Assembly: GCA_003223995.1 (NCBI GenBank) | Contig: QHYA01000103.1 | Location: 1-10,365 of the forward strand | Origin: Acidobacteriota bacterium | GTDB taxonomy: Bacteria; Acidobacteriota; Polarisedimenticolia; QHYA01 | Length of the DNA stretch: 10,365 nucleotides | Reading direction: 5' to 3' | Part shown: positions 1-7,306 of the stretch, one piece after another | Layout: the number at the start of each line of letters is the position of its first letter | How positions within the stretch are numbered: position 1 is the stretch's first letter | Made by a program: the position numbers and the translations under genes | The notes under the pieces: model-generated | Told to the model about the DNA's origin: nothing | The model's input: only the letters and a program-made list of their open reading frames with translations | The model's database searches: none

Positions 1-923
1 TGGGCCTCGAGCCTGAGGGTCACCTTCTGCCCGACAGCCACCTGTCCCGCGTCCGCCTCGTCCACCTGCGCTTGCGCCTTCATCTCGGTCAGGTCGGGGA
101 TCTCCAGAATCTTCTCGCTCACCCATGTCGAGTCCCCGACCTTCTTCTTCTCGTCGCGCCAGCCGGTCTTGTAGATCACCACGCCGTCCTGCGGCGCTTT
201 GACGGTCATGGCCTCGATGGACGACTCCAGCTCCTCCACGCGCGCCTTCGCGCGGTCGCGGCGGCTGTGCAGCGACCGGATGTCGGCCTCGCCAACGGCC
301 CGCGTCCCCTCGAGCTTGGCCTTGAGCTTGGCCACCTCCCCTTCCGCCCCCTGGAGATCGAGCGCGGATAGTAGAACGCTGATCCGCTCCTTCAGCTCCC
401 CGGGAATCTCGGTCTTCAGGCGGGCCTTGATGAGCTTCGCCTCCGCCTCTGCCAGCTCCAGCTCCTGGTCCTGGATCTGCATCGCCAGTTCGATCTCGCG
501 GCGCTCGAGCTGCTTCGAGGCCTCGGCGTACTCCGCTTTCTTCTCATCGAGGCTCTTCTGGAGCTGCTGGGCGTCGAATCCGAGGACCGGCTGGCCTTTC
601 TTGACGCGCGTGCTCTCGGGGACCATGAAGGAGATCTTGTAATCCCAGATGTCCTTGAGCGGCGGCGGGCCCAGCTCGGTGGCGCGAACAGCCGCCAGCT
701 CCCCTTCCGCATCCACCGTCATGACGAGGTCCTCGACGCGCACGGCGACGGGCGTCACGGTGCGCGCCGACTTCCCGGAGAGGAAAGCTTCGGCACCGGT
801 CCCGCCAGTCACGATGAGCACGACAAGAAGGAGAACCGGCAGGCCCGAGAGGACGTACCACCCAGCGGACCGGCCGGTGTGACGGGCGGCGCCGGAGAAC
901 CCCCAATCAGCGAATCGCAACAC
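1..923 (-). CDS. HlyD/MacA-type periplasmic adaptor subunit, membrane-anchored (3' end outside window)
   Basis: Membrane-fusion (adaptor) protein that would link an inner-membrane ABC or RND pump to an outer-membrane channel. I translated 307 codons with no stop before the left edge, so the C-terminus is missing. A hydrophobic segment at residues 22-39 is followed by no signal-peptidase site, which fits an N-terminal membrane anchor. A first barrel-sandwich half lies around residues 65-118. A long charged coiled coil covers about 119-237, broken near IPGEL at 173-177. The second lipoyl half begins at MTVKAPQDGVV (239-249), followed by a beta-barrel start (LEIPDLTEM). The GTG start at 921-923 was chosen because GAGG at 930-933 lies 6 nt upstream; TTG at 918-920 is the alternative. 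The gene overlaps the end of the upstream adaptor by 17 nt, so the two are probably translated from one mRNA. The sequence parallels its neighbour (shared W-R-[DE]-E and VGD around residues 255-264), so they look like paralogues. The pump itself is not in the window. Confidence 0.87.
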   Translation of the reverse strand, partial: MLRFADWGFSGAARHTGRSAGWYVLSGLPVLLLVVLIVTGGTGAEAFLSGKSARTVTPVAVRVEDLVMTVDAEGELAAVRATELGPPPLKDIWDYKISFMVPESTRVKKGQPVLGFDAQQLQKSLDEKKAEYAEASKQLERREIELAMQIQDQELELAEAEAKLIKARLKTEIPGELKERISVLLSALDLQGAEGEVAKLKAKLEGTRAVGEADIRSLHSRRDRAKARVEELESSIEAMTVKAPQDGVVIYKTGWRDEKKKVGDSTWVSEKILEIPDLTEMKAQAQVDEADAGQVAVGQKVTLRLEA

Positions 924-2142
924 GTTCCCCCTCGGAGAGCCCGGCCTCGATGATGCAGTCGGCCGGGGTGCAGGCGGCGACCTTGATCTCGACCGGCTTG
1001 CTCGCTCCCGCCCTCCTCACCCAGGCCTTGCCGTCCTTCAGGCTGACCGCGTGTCTGGGAAGAGTGAGAGCGTGGTCCCATCTCCGGCGCAGCACCTCGA
1101 CACGGACCGACATGCCGGGACGCATCAGCGCGGGATCGGAGCGCTCCAGCGAGATCCGGGCCCGGAACCCTCCCTTCGTCCTGTATCCCGGTACGTCGGC
1201 GACGGCCGCCACCTCCTCCACCTTCCCCGAGAACAGCTTGTCCGGGTAGGTGTCGAGAACGCAGCGTGCTTGCATGCCCGCCTCGATCCTCCCGTCGTCC
1301 ACCTCGGAGAGCTGGCCGATCACCTCCATCTGTGACAGGTCCGGAATCGAGGCGACGGTCAGGCCGGGCCAGGCCGCGTCCCCGACCTGGAACTTGCGCT
1401 CCTCCCGCCAGTTCTCCGCGACCACGAGAATCCCCGTGCGGGGAGCCATCAGAGAAAGCGAGCCAAGGGTCCTCTCGGCGGACTCGATCTCCCGCGCCGC
1501 CTTCTCCCCTGCGATCCTGAGGACTTCCAGGTCGGATTTCGCAGACACCTCGAAGACTTCCAGCTCCAGCCGCGCCTTCTGCTCCGCCGCCTCGGCGCGC
1601 CTCAGCGCCATCTGCTTTTCCTGCCAATCATGCATCTCCCGAAGCTCGGCCGGGACGGACGCTTCGATTCGCGCTTTCTCGGCCGCGATCCTCGCTGACT
1701 CCAGCGCGTGTTTCTTCTCCTCTCTCTCGGCAGCAAGGGCGGCCTCGCGGCTGGCGAGGTCGATCTGGCTCTGGATGAGCTTGAGCTTCTTCTCCTCGAT
1801 CCCCTGCACAATCGCGCTGTTGTCGAACTCGACGACCCGGTCCCCTTCTCGCACAACCAAACCGTCCTCGGCGAGCCACTTGATCTGCACCTGCCACGCC
1901 TCCGAGCGAGGCGTGGCGAGATCGAGCGAGCGAACGGCGCGCAGCTCGCCCGTCAGCAGGAACACATCCTCTGCGGATCCGGCCCGCACGGAGACCTCAT
2001 CGCCGTTGCCCGCGGCCGCGATCGGAGCCGGCGGGGCGGAGGACGAAAGGGAGGCGGTCGAGGCCGCGGGGGCCCCGCAAGCCGTCGCGATGAGAGCGGC
2101 GCTCCCCATCACGGCTGCGGCGGCGCCTAGCTTTTTCCTCAT
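907..2142 (-). CDS. HlyD/MacA-type periplasmic adaptor subunit, probable lipoprotein
   Basis: A complete 411-residue adaptor of the efflux/secretion type. The N-terminus is MRKK, a hydrophobic stretch and then ATAC with Cys22, which resembles a lipoprotein signal; the residue three before the Cys is Ala rather than the usual Leu, so the lipobox is weak. A Ser/Ala/Pro-rich linker (about 23-45) precedes the first barrel-sandwich half. A long Glu/Lys/Ala-rich coiled coil runs over roughly 110-235, broken near VPAEL. The second lipoyl half (MAPRTGILVV) comes next, then a beta-barrel (IPDLSQMEV onward, with GKVEEV) and a C-terminal membrane-proximal domain ending at GERVAIR. The length is normal for the family. 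The ATG start at 2140-2142 has a weak AGGGA about 10 nt upstream. It is the first gene of a two-gene operon with its overlapping paralogue. Family membership is secure; the transported substrate and whether the partner is an ABC (MacB-like) or RND pump are not visible. Confidence 0.9.
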   Translation of the reverse strand: MRKKLGAAAAVMGSAALIATACGAPAASTASLSSSAPPAPIAAAGNGDEVSVRAGSAEDVFLLTGELRAVRSLDLATPRSEAWQVQIKWLAEDGLVVREGDRVVEFDNSAIVQGIEEKKLKLIQSQIDLASREAALAAEREEKKHALESARIAAEKARIEASVPAELREMHDWQEKQMALRRAEAAEQKARLELEVFEVSAKSDLEVLRIAGEKAAREIESAERTLGSLSLMAPRTGILVVAENWREERKFQVGDAAWPGLTVASIPDLSQMEVIGQLSEVDDGRIEAGMQARCVLDTYPDKLFSGKVEEVAAVADVPGYRTKGGFRARISLERSDPALMRPGMSVRVEVLRRRWDHALTLPRHAVSLKDGKAWVRRAGASKPVEIKVAACTPADCIIEAGLSEGERVAIR

Positions 2143-2164
2143 GGAGTCGATTTCCCTGGATCGC

Positions 2165-2194
2165 TGGAGAAGGCCGGCACGCGGGCCTTCTCCA
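2165..2194 (-). promoter_or_regulatory. Perfect 11-bp hairpin in the adaptor-operon leader
   Basis: TGGAGAAGGCC (2165-2175) and GGCCTTCTCCA (2184-2194) are exact inverted repeats around an 8-nt loop. The structure lies between the stop of the glycosyltransferase gene (2282) and the adaptor start codon (2142). No T-run follows on the minus strand, so a classical rho-independent terminator is unlikely there. The arm nearest the promoter begins about where transcription from the predicted promoter should start. It may form a 5'-terminal stem-loop of the mRNA; an operator or a factor-dependent terminator for the upstream cassette are alternatives. Confidence 0.6.
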
Positions 2195-2201
2195 CCTTGG
2201 T

Positions 2202-2231
2202 CTTATACGCTTGAGGCGGAATCGTTGTCTA
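2202..2231 (-). promoter_or_regulatory. Sigma70-like promoter for the adaptor operon
   Basis: Read on the minus strand, TAGACA (2226-2231, five of six matches to TTGACA) is followed after exactly 18 nt by TATAAG (2202-2207, five of six matches to TATAAT). The site lies in the only non-coding gap between the glycan cassette and the adaptor genes. Transcription should start near 2195, giving a leader of about 50 nt. This is the best promoter match I found in the window. Confidence 0.55.
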
Positions 2232-2281
2232 TGGGGAGGGAGGCCCCGAGGTTGGTCGAGAAATGGGGAGGAACGGCGCCC

Positions 2282-4060
2282 TCAGCGGAATAGGACCGGT
2301 TCCAGCCAGTCGGCGTGGTCGGAGTTGATCCCGTCTCCGCCGTCGAGCACCTCGAGAGTCAGGAAGCTCGTTTTTCGCACATCCACCGTCGCGTGATAAG
2401 GGAACCCCAGCACCGTGACGTCGCCGCTGTCGTAGCGGACCTGTCCGTCCGCCAGAATCCGGAAACGGATCCTCTGCCCCTTGTTCGCCTCATCGTCGAT
2501 ACCGAAAGCCGTGTCCAGGGCGCTGAAAGCCCCGTTCAGGTGGTAGGTCAACCGGGACCTTGCATGGGTCCCGATGCCGTGACGAAAGATGAACCCGTCC
2601 ACCGAGAGGCGGTTGGCATCGACTGTGCGATCCCGATGCCGCTCGCCCCAGTCTTGTCTCTCCTCCACGGGCTCCCACTCGCACAACCCCTGGGGCGACT
2701 TCACGCCCGCCTTGGAGACCCCGCCCAGCAGCACCGCCAAGCCCGCCGCCGAGAGCGGCGCCAAGAGCAAAAACCGCGGGTGGGCACCCCAGAGGAGCAA
2801 CAGGCCAAAGAGCATGATGAAGAACCCGCTGAGCAGCAGCGCGTCCTCGCGGCCTGGAGGGAAAAGCTGGCCGAGCGGACCGACGTGGTCCGGATAGTTC
2901 GCGTTTAGAGTGCTGGCGAGGGAGAAAAAGACTGCTGCGGAGGCTACCCCGTAGAGCCACCAAGCGAGAGGTTTCCAGACACACAGGACCGCCAGAAACA
3001 CCAAGGCAGGGACGATGTACCGCTCGTGCATCTCCGTGGGGAAGAGATAGAAGGCCAGGACCTGAAGCGCCGCGGCCTCGGCGATGACGGCCTCCTTCTC
3101 CGCGCGAGGGCCTCGCAGGCCGCTCCAGAGCTTCCAGAGGACGAGAAAGCTCGCCAGGGCGAACATCGCGAACCCGATCGTGTGATAGGTGAGAAAAGCG
3201 TTGCCGATGCGCATCGCGTCGGAGGTCCGGGGCGACGACTCCCTTCCGACGAGCCACCAGACATTGTGGGCGTTCATCGAGATGAAGGGATAGCGGCCCA
3301 CCGCTCCGAAAGCCCGCTGGATCACGGTCTCGACGCGCTGCGCCCAGAAGAAGGGAAGAAGGAGGGCCAGCGATGTCCAGCCAGAGCCTCGATAGGCGGC
3401 GCGGATCCCCTCGGGTCCCTGGAGGGACAGCGCCCCCAGCAGGAACACCGGCAGCAGGACGACAGCCTGGAACTTGACGAGAATGGCGGCGGCGAGGAGG
3501 GCGAACGCCGCCGCCGAGCGCCGCGAGCACAGCGCCCAGAAGGAAAGGATGAGAAGCAACGAGAGGACGGAATCGGCCTGTCCCCACAGGGCGCTGTTGA
3601 AGATCATCGCCGGGTTGAAGGCATAGCCCGAAAGGACGAGCAGAGCGGAGATCCGGCCGAGCCGCGGGAGGGCGATTCTGTAGAGCGCCCACGCCCCGGA
3701 CAGGTCGGCCGTGATCGGAAGCAGTTTCAGCAGGAAGCGCATTGCAAGGCTGCTGTCGGGAGGTAGGTCGCCCCGGGTGAAGAGCTTCCAGAGAAAGCCG
3801 ACGGTCTCGAGGAGATAGATGTAGCCCGGCGGGTAATCGCACCAGACCTTGTCGGCGACGTGCGCCGCCCCGGCTTCCAGGGATGTGCGCATCCACGTGG
3901 CGAACCAGTAGAGGTCGCGCTCCCATCCGCGCGCCGGAACCAGCAAGAGGTGGACAAGAAGGGAAAGACCCAGAAGCCCCCAGGCGATCGCATCGGGGGA
4001 GGGCGATGTCCCGCTCCCGCCTCGGAGGGAAGAGGTCTGCTCCGCGGGGCTGCCCTCCAT
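2282..4060 (-). CDS. GT-C-like membrane glycosyltransferase with C-terminal NPCBM domain
   Basis: A multi-pass membrane protein of 592 residues, resembling GT-C glycosyltransferases that take sugar from a polyprenyl-phosphate donor on the outer face of the cytoplasmic membrane. Visible signatures are ERD at 47-49 just after the first membrane span (the usual site of the catalytic Asp), DYPPGY at 75-80, a later NSALWGQADS motif like that of ALG6/ALG8 and related proteins, and a FPTEMHERY motif in the second half. About ten or more hydrophobic spans end near residue 450. Residues 452-592 form a soluble domain whose pattern (HGIGTHA, ALDTAFGID, F-x-I-LADGQVRYDSG, LEVLDGGDGINSDHADW) is that of NPCBM/NEW2 carbohydrate-binding modules. 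ATG at 4058-4060 overlaps the stop of the preceding gene by 1 nt (TGATG); an in-frame TTG directly before it is less likely. Translational coupling to that gene is expected. Acceptor and sugar are unknown. Confidence 0.83.
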   Translation of the reverse strand: MEGSPAEQTSSLRGGSGTSPSPDAIAWGLLGLSLLVHLLLVPARGWERDLYWFATWMRTSLEAGAAHVADKVWCDYPPGYIYLLETVGFLWKLFTRGDLPPDSSLAMRFLLKLLPITADLSGAWALYRIALPRLGRISALLVLSGYAFNPAMIFNSALWGQADSVLSLLLILSFWALCSRRSAAAFALLAAAILVKFQAVVLLPVFLLGALSLQGPEGIRAAYRGSGWTSLALLLPFFWAQRVETVIQRAFGAVGRYPFISMNAHNVWWLVGRESSPRTSDAMRIGNAFLTYHTIGFAMFALASFLVLWKLWSGLRGPRAEKEAVIAEAAALQVLAFYLFPTEMHERYIVPALVFLAVLCVWKPLAWWLYGVASAAVFFSLASTLNANYPDHVGPLGQLFPPGREDALLLSGFFIMLFGLLLLWGAHPRFLLLAPLSAAGLAVLLGGVSKAGVKSPQGLCEWEPVEERQDWGERHRDRTVDANRLSVDGFIFRHGIGTHARSRLTYHLNGAFSALDTAFGIDDEANKGQRIRFRILADGQVRYDSGDVTVLGFPYHATVDVRKTSFLTLEVLDGGDGINSDHADWLEPVLFR

Positions 4061-6450
4061 CAAGCGGGCCTCGGCTCCGGCCGGAGCACCCGCGCGAAGC
4101 GCGGTTTCCGGCCGCGCGGCTCCACGCCATCCAGCAAGAAAGCAGCGAGGAGCCCCGCGGCGAGAAGAACACCCTTCCCCCAGCCGGGGGAATAGGCAAC
4201 ACGCACCTCGTGCATGCCTGCCGGCACGGGGATCCCGATCAGGCCCGGCGTCAGCACCAGAGTTTGGACAGAAACCCCGTCGATGGTGGCCTTCCAGCTG
4301 GGATGGTAGGTCGTCTTGAAGAGGACGATCCCGGGCTCCTTCAGATCGGCAGTCACGCTCCCTCGCTCGCGGGTCAGCTTCGAGTTGCGGAGCGAACCGA
4401 TGGCAGGCGGAGGCTGGTGGGACATGAACAGGCCGGGAGGATCGAAGATGCTCACAGGGTCCGCGGGGAGCGAACCGCCTTGAACGAACCGGAACTGATC
4501 GACCATGCGCACGAGAGGCACCGCGCCGGGGGACTCACCCCGGAAAAGCAGACGAGCATGCGCCTTCTGCCGCGACCAGAGACCCTTCACCCAACTCATG
4601 GTCATGTACCAGGTCGATTCCTTGTCTCCGGACACCGCGAGGGGCACGGAGACCAGGCTGAAGGCCCCTTCCGAAGGGACGCGGTACAGCAGGTGCTTTC
4701 CCGACCTGACCAGCAGCTCTCCGCCCGGAGGGACCAAGGTCTTCTGGTCTGTGAGCAGGTAGCGCGTGTCGTAAAGATCGTAACTGGCCTTCTCCGTGGG
4801 ATTGAACTGGAGCTGAAAGTCGGTCGGAAGCGGCCAGGTGAATGGCGCGTTGCCGATGTCGTCGATCGCCTCGGCAGACAGCAGGTGATAGACGCGGACA
4901 TCTCCCACCGTGTCGTCGCGTCCCCAGTTGCCGGAATGGCCGGCATAGACACGCCCCGGTTCCGCTCGCAGCCGCTGCAGGATCGGCTCGAAATCCTTCT
5001 TCTCCTTCTCGAAGCGGGTGTTGGCGGCCGCGACCAGCCGAGCGTTGTGGACGAGATAGCCGACCCTCTCGGCCAGCATGGGCAGCAGGAGCGCCGCGAA
5101 GAGCGACGACGCCAGCCCTATCCTCAGGCTTCGCGATTCGAACCCCAGGCACCAGCGTGCAAGCGAGCCCATCGCGATCCCTCCCATCAGTATGGCGAAC
5201 AGGTGCACGCCGCTCGACAGCCTCTCCAGGTGGAGACCGCGGCTCAGCGGCAGCAGGTTCATCAGCGACCCCCAGGTGGCGCGCCCGAAGTAAAGAAGAG
5301 TCCAGAGAACGAATCCGCAGCCGATCCAGCCGTGGACCGCGCTCCGTTCCTCCAGCCACTTCCTGGCGCACAGGTAAAGGCCCGCGGCGGCAAGAAGAGT
5401 GAGCGCAGGCAGCCGTCCATGATCCAGCAGGTTTCCGCTGAACAGCCTCTCCAGGATCACCCTCGCGCCATGGGAGTCGAACTTCGAGACCTCGTCGTAG
5501 AGGCTCTTGGCGTGATAGGTGAGATGGAGAGCCAGAGGAACGACGAAGAACGCCACCAGCGCGCCGGACTGGGCGAGGAAGCGGACCAGTCTCATCAGCC
5601 GCCGGCCGATCTCGTCCGGCCGCCAGGCCACGAAAGGAGCGATCGCAAGGCTGATGGCGGCGATATAGCCATAGAGGACGTGCCCCATCAGGGCCGCAGC
5701 CAGAAGCGCGGCGTATCCCAGCGTCCGCCGAGAGCGTTCCCCTGTCTCCAGCGCCCTCCACCCGCCTGCCACGGCGAGCGGGAGAAGGGGGAGAGCGACA
5801 GCCTGCGCGTAGAGCCCCCAGCCCGACCAGGAGAAGCTCTCCATCTCGATTCCATAGGTGGCGTTGGCGGAAACGAGACAGCTCAGCAGGGCGCCCCACC
5901 AGGCGGACTCGGCAGGCAGCTCGAGCCAGCGCATTGCCCGGCAGGTGGCCAGTGGGAAGGCGGACACGGCGAGGATCGTCGTGAGCCGGTACAGCGTGAG
6001 GAGCGGGACCAGCTTGAAGAGTCCGAAATAGAGAGCGGCCAGGAGCAGGTAGGGGCCGGGCTGGTAGTAGTGAAAGAGCGGATAGCCGCAAAGCCAGGTC
6101 GGTATCCAGAAGTCCAGAGGGTTCGCCCGTTCGCCGACCGCCGCGATGGTGTTTCGTGCGACTCCCAGGTGGAACGCGCTGTCGTTGACATCGGGGGTGA
6201 GATGGATCAGCTCCGGCATCAGCCCGCAGAAGGGAATCAGGACCGCCGCCAGCAGCAGGGGCCAGCGTAGCTTCGCAATCCGCCGCTCGATGAGCGAGGG
6301 ATCCGACATCGAGGGGAGCGGCAGATCGAGCCCCAGCAGCCGGACGGTTCGGCCTGGGGTGCCGGGAGCAGCAGGCAGTTCTTCCGAAACGTCGCTGCCG
6401 GCGGCCGGAAGCGGGGCGGCCGGCACCGGCGGGAAAGGCTGCCCGACCAT
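4060..6450 (-). CDS. Large multi-pass membrane protein, PTPS-related/YfhO-like (GT-C type)
   Basis: A 796-residue protein with a hydrophobic span at about 62-82 followed by an acidic loop, TPDVNDSAFHL (85-95, Asp87 and Asp90), then the segment WLCGYPLFHYYQPGPYLL (119-136). This layout is typical of the bacterial membrane family labelled 6-pyruvoyl-tetrahydropterin-synthase-related, which has a GT-C-like topology and no link to pterin synthesis. Many further membrane spans follow, then a large extracytoplasmic region. Near the C-terminus (about 707-755) comes a beta-rich block with TTYHPSWKATIDG and TPGLIGIPVPAG, a pattern seen in YfhO-like proteins, and then a last span at about 759-776. The likely role is transfer or handling of lipid-linked sugars, by inference. 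The ATG at 6448-6450 was chosen because it lies 11 nt after the stop of the GT2 gene; the first 50 residues are Pro/Ala-rich and an ATG at 6307-6309 would remove them. Neither has a clear Shine-Dalgarno site. Confidence 0.8.
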   Translation of the reverse strand: MVGQPFPPVPAAPLPAAGSDVSEELPAAPGTPGRTVRLLGLDLPLPSMSDPSLIERRIAKLRWPLLLAAVLIPFCGLMPELIHLTPDVNDSAFHLGVARNTIAAVGERANPLDFWIPTWLCGYPLFHYYQPGPYLLLAALYFGLFKLVPLLTLYRLTTILAVSAFPLATCRAMRWLELPAESAWWGALLSCLVSANATYGIEMESFSWSGWGLYAQAVALPLLPLAVAGGWRALETGERSRRTLGYAALLAAALMGHVLYGYIAAISLAIAPFVAWRPDEIGRRLMRLVRFLAQSGALVAFFVVPLALHLTYHAKSLYDEVSKFDSHGARVILERLFSGNLLDHGRLPALTLLAAAGLYLCARKWLEERSAVHGWIGCGFVLWTLLYFGRATWGSLMNLLPLSRGLHLERLSSGVHLFAILMGGIAMGSLARWCLGFESRSLRIGLASSLFAALLLPMLAERVGYLVHNARLVAAANTRFEKEKKDFEPILQRLRAEPGRVYAGHSGNWGRDDTVGDVRVYHLLSAEAIDDIGNAPFTWPLPTDFQLQFNPTEKASYDLYDTRYLLTDQKTLVPPGGELLVRSGKHLLYRVPSEGAFSLVSVPLAVSGDKESTWYMTMSWVKGLWSRQKAHARLLFRGESPGAVPLVRMVDQFRFVQGGSLPADPVSIFDPPGLFMSHQPPPAIGSLRNSKLTRERGSVTADLKEPGIVLFKTTYHPSWKATIDGVSVQTLVLTPGLIGIPVPAGMHEVRVAYSPGWGKGVLLAAGLLAAFLLDGVEPRGRKPRFARVLRPEPRPA

Positions 6451-6461
6451 GGAGCGGGATA

Positions 6462-7157
6462 TTACTTCAGGCTCTTCCGCAGAGCGTAGAGCTCCTTGAA
6501 GGCTTTCAGGATCACCTTCGGGTCGGCTCCCGTCTGGGTCCCTTCCTTTCGCGGGTAGTGGGTGACCTCCACTTCCTTGGTTCGCATCCCCAGCCGGCGC
6601 GCCTTGGCGTAGATTTCGGTGTTGATCATGGCTCCATTCGATTCGATCGTGATCGAGTCGAGGAACGATTTCCTGTAGAAGCGGAAGGCGCAGTTCACGT
6701 CGCGAACCCTGACTCCCAGCAGGAGGCGCCCGAGCGTGTTCCATCCCATCGAGTTGAGCTTCCTGTGGAGCGGGTCGCGCCGTTTCTTGCGGAAGCCCGT
6801 CACGATGTCGTGGCTGTCGAGAAAGGGAACCAGCTTCTCCATCTCGGTCAGGTCGAACTGGCAGTCTCCGTCGGTGAAGAAGACCCATTCGTAGCGAGCC
6901 GCCTCCAGCCCCCTCTTGAGCGCATGCCCGTAGCCCATGTTGGGGTACTGGTTGATGACGCGGACGGTGTCCGGATGTCTGGCCGCGTACGACTCGGCGA
7001 TCTCCCTCGTCTTGTCCCTGCTACCGTCGTTGGAGACGATGACTTCGTACCGGTCGGAGAAGCGCTCGAGAACGGCCAGGCTGTCCGTGATCATCTTGGC
7101 GACGTTCGCCCCTTCGTTGTAGCAGGGGAAGGTCATGGAGATCTGTGGTCTCGCCAT
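6462..7157 (-). CDS. GT2 family glycosyltransferase, dolichol-/polyprenyl-phosphate sugar synthase type
   Basis: A 231-residue GT-A fold enzyme expected to move a sugar from a nucleotide donor to polyprenyl phosphate on the cytoplasmic face of the membrane. Visible motifs are FPCYNEG (10-16), the nucleotide-binding VSNDGS (41-46), the metal-binding TDGDCQFD (95-102, a DxD-type site at Asp96/Asp98) and NCAFRFYR (155-162), which is characteristic of the DPM1-like group. There is no C-terminal membrane span, so it resembles the short soluble form. ATG at 7155-7157 was chosen because it starts just before the first conserved strand; in-frame starts further upstream add about 33 non-conserved residues. 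No obvious Shine-Dalgarno site is present. It is the first gene of the cassette, 11 nt ahead of the large membrane protein, which fits a supply of lipid-linked sugar to the two membrane enzymes. The sugar (mannose, glucose or another) cannot be told from the sequence. Confidence 0.88.
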   Translation of the reverse strand: MARPQISMTFPCYNEGANVAKMITDSLAVLERFSDRYEVIVSNDGSRDKTREIAESYAARHPDTVRVINQYPNMGYGHALKRGLEAARYEWVFFTDGDCQFDLTEMEKLVPFLDSHDIVTGFRKKRRDPLHRKLNSMGWNTLGRLLLGVRVRDVNCAFRFYRKSFLDSITIESNGAMINTEIYAKARRLGMRTKEVEVTHYPRKEGTQTGADPKVILKAFKELYALRKSLK

Positions 7158-7159
7158 AC

Positions 7160-7185
7160 AGCGATTTCTAGCACGAAAGATCGCT
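7160..7185 (-). promoter_or_regulatory. Imperfect hairpin just upstream of the GT2 start codon
   Basis: AGCGATTTC (7160-7168) pairs with GAA (7175-7177) plus ATCGCT (7180-7185), giving nine base pairs with a 2-nt bulge and a 6-nt loop. It ends two nucleotides before the chosen ATG, where a ribosome would bind, so it could limit translation of the glycan cassette. If the true start lies further upstream, this is simply coding sequence. Chance occurrence is possible. Confidence 0.3.
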
Positions 7186-7306
7186 ACCGTGAGAGGGGCC
7201 GGGGGAAAGGCGCGCCTCGCTTCAGCCCGAGACACGGACCGCGCGGCCAGGGGCACGATCGCGATCCGGCGGTCTGATGCTTGAGGGGCGCGTCACGAAG
7301 CCGCGC

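Noticed and set aside
2165..2194. Hairpin as a rho-independent terminator of the glycan cassette
   Set aside because: No run of T follows on the minus strand, and a promoter lies directly upstream of it.
1250..2293. Plus-strand reading frame of 347 codons opposite the lipoprotein adaptor
   Set aside because: Ser/Arg/Ala-rich shadow of the coiled-coil gene with no recognisable domain or start signals.
4535..6091. Minus-strand reading frame of 518 codons inside the PTPS-related gene
   Set aside because: Out-of-frame Arg/Pro-rich shadow of the real membrane-protein gene.
3883..6270. Long plus-strand reading frame of about 795 codons antisense to the two membrane-protein genes
   Set aside because: Its translation is rich in Arg, Gln, Glu and Gly with no domain or membrane pattern, while the minus strand encodes clear membrane proteins with conserved motifs. 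High GC makes such open antisense frames common.
6451..6888. Upstream extension of the PTPS-related gene by about 146 codons
   Set aside because: It would overlap the whole second half of the GT2 gene, and the added residues are Arg/Pro/Gln-rich without family similarity.
7254..7306. Palindromes between the hydrolase and GT2 genes (for example GATCGCGATC) as a terminator
   Set aside because: The stems are short, have long loops or are simple GC palindromes, and none is followed by a T-run.
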